Part shown: in pieces, positions 5,925 to 6,497 of the stretch
How the letters are laid out: the number at the start of each line of letters is the position of its first letter
Position numbering within the stretch: position 1 is the stretch's first letter
Assembly (NCBI GenBank): GCA_946403735.1
Contig: CAMJAZ010000100.1
Coordinates: 1-6,497, forward strand
Direction of reading: 5' to 3'
Source of the DNA: an uncultured Selenomonadales bacterium
GTDB taxonomy: Bacteria > Bacillota > Negativicutes > Selenomonadales > Selenomonadaceae
DNA: 6,497 nt
Program-made: the position numbers and the translations under genes
The notes under the pieces: generated by a model
The model's input: the letters and a program-made list of their open reading frames with translations, nothing else
What the model was told of the DNA's origin: nothing
The model's database searches: none

Positions 5925-6497
5925 CTAACGAATTGAAATTCTAGTGTACTCCTCAAAATAATCAGCAAAAGTTTGATGACCATTAGCATCAGCCATACTT
6001 GTACCAATTTCCTTTAAGATAGCTTTATACAACATTGATTCGACGCTACCAGGAATTAAATCTTCCCAATTTTTATAGCTGTATTCGCGACCTTCAGCAT
6101 TATTCTGCGGATGCCCTACGACTTCCAATTCACAAAGAAATTGAATCTGTTTAGTTTTCGGTCGTATATAATAATGCTCCATAAAATATTCCTTACGGCG
6201 CAAAACTTCAAGGTCGATTGGCGCATAGCGAATACTTTTTTCACGCGCAATCATAACTTCGCCAATTTCATCGGGATTAAAATATTCGTAGTCACGCAAG
6301 GCGCTATCTGGATCATCTTCTGGGAAACGTTCAATCATACGTATCCAAACGTCCGCCATATATTCAGAGCTTGTGTACGGTACGCGCACCCATTTAACGC
6401 TTTCGCGGTCAAGGTAATAGGTATAATTATCGTCCATTGTAAGCTTGACGAAACGCGCACGTTTCGTCCATTGTAAGCTTGACGAAACGCGCACGTT
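5925..6497 (-). CDS. Unknown protein, 5' end uncertain; possible surface-adhesin-E-like fold
   Basis: The frame is open to the window edge, so the gene is treated as partial at its 5' end. Candidate starts inside the window are GTG at 6494 and ATG at 6437; neither has a convincing Shine-Dalgarno site, and both lie in or at the edge of the 34-bp duplication. The clear coding part reads RARFVKLTMDDNYTYYLDRES, MADVWIRMIERF, YYIRPKTKQIQFLCELEV and NWEDLIPGSVESMLYKAI. The pattern (strand, YYxD, vWvr, then a conserved IPGS near the C-terminus) reminds me of secreted surface-adhesin-E-like proteins common in Negativicutes, which normally start with a signal peptide; none can be seen here because the N-terminus is missing or disrupted. 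It is the first visible gene of the row, 7 bases before the AAA gene. Coding status is secure; function is not. Confidence 0.7.
   Translation of the reverse strand, partial: NVRVSSSLQWTKRARFVKLTMDDNYTYYLDRESVKWVRVPYTSSEYMADVWIRMIERFPEDDPDSALRDYEYFNPDEIGEVMIAREKSIRYAPIDLEVLRRKEYFMEHYYIRPKTKQIQFLCELEVVGHPQNNAEGREYSYKNWEDLIPGSVESMLYKAILKEIGTSMADANGHQTFADYFEEYTRISIR
6430..6497. repeat. Perfect 34-bp tandem duplication at the window edge
   Basis: Bases 6430-6463 and 6464-6497 are identical over all 34 positions. The unit is not a multiple of three, so it shifts the frame of the overlapping - strand gene: continuing in the frame of the outer copy (KLTMDE...) reaches a TAA in the inner copy. The junction of the copies also creates an 8-bp inverted repeat, GACGAAAC (6447-6454) and GTTTCGTC (6461-6468), around a six-base loop. 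The array may continue beyond the window. Confidence 0.95.

Overview
The window looks like a piece of a low-GC Firmicutes-type chromosome, with purine-rich Shine-Dalgarno sites, GTG and TTG starts and AT-rich spacers. The style of the RecA, the surface-protein-like gene at the right end and the base composition make me think of the Negativicutes (Selenomonas and relatives). That placement is an impression, not a result.

Left part, + strand. The window opens inside recA, of which only the 3' two thirds is present. A strong sigma-70-type promoter (TTGACA, 18 bp, TATACT) follows immediately. It would drive a leader of about 265 nt in front of a large gene for a TerD-domain protein of about 658 residues. 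The leader is the most unusual part of the window. It carries two related folded modules whose closing stems differ by a compensatory base-pair change. They are followed by a terminator-like hairpin with a U-rich tail, then a Shine-Dalgarno site and a TTG start. This is the layout of an attenuator or riboswitch, although the modules could also be copies of a dispersed repeat.

Right part, - strand (read right to left). A row of genes runs from the right edge: a 5'-truncated gene of unknown function with weak resemblance to surface-adhesin-E-like proteins, a single-domain AAA+ ATPase, a 115-residue protein with an N-terminal membrane segment, and a 149-residue protein of unknown function. Short gaps and a stop codon next to the following Shine-Dalgarno site suggest that these genes are co-transcribed. 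A rho-independent terminator ends the row. After it comes ribD, encoding the bifunctional riboflavin-pathway deaminase/reductase, which converges on the TerD gene. No FMN riboswitch and no other rib gene is seen with ribD.

Repeats. Two heptamer-periodic elements of the same composite design (TTAGGRAGTAG, AT spacer, then TAATNNN-type heptads) lie at the 3' ends of the TerD and AAA genes. They supply the final codons of ribD and of the AAA gene. A perfect 34-bp tandem duplication fills the last 68 bases of the window. Because 34 is not a multiple of 3 it shifts the reading frame of the right-most gene, so it is either a real mutation or an assembly artefact.

How the genes may work together: RecA and RibD are housekeeping. 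The AAA ATPase and the two small proteins plausibly form one membrane-associated remodelling module. The TerD-domain protein belongs to the broad TerD stress-response group. A link between it and the AAA operon is only suggested by proximity.
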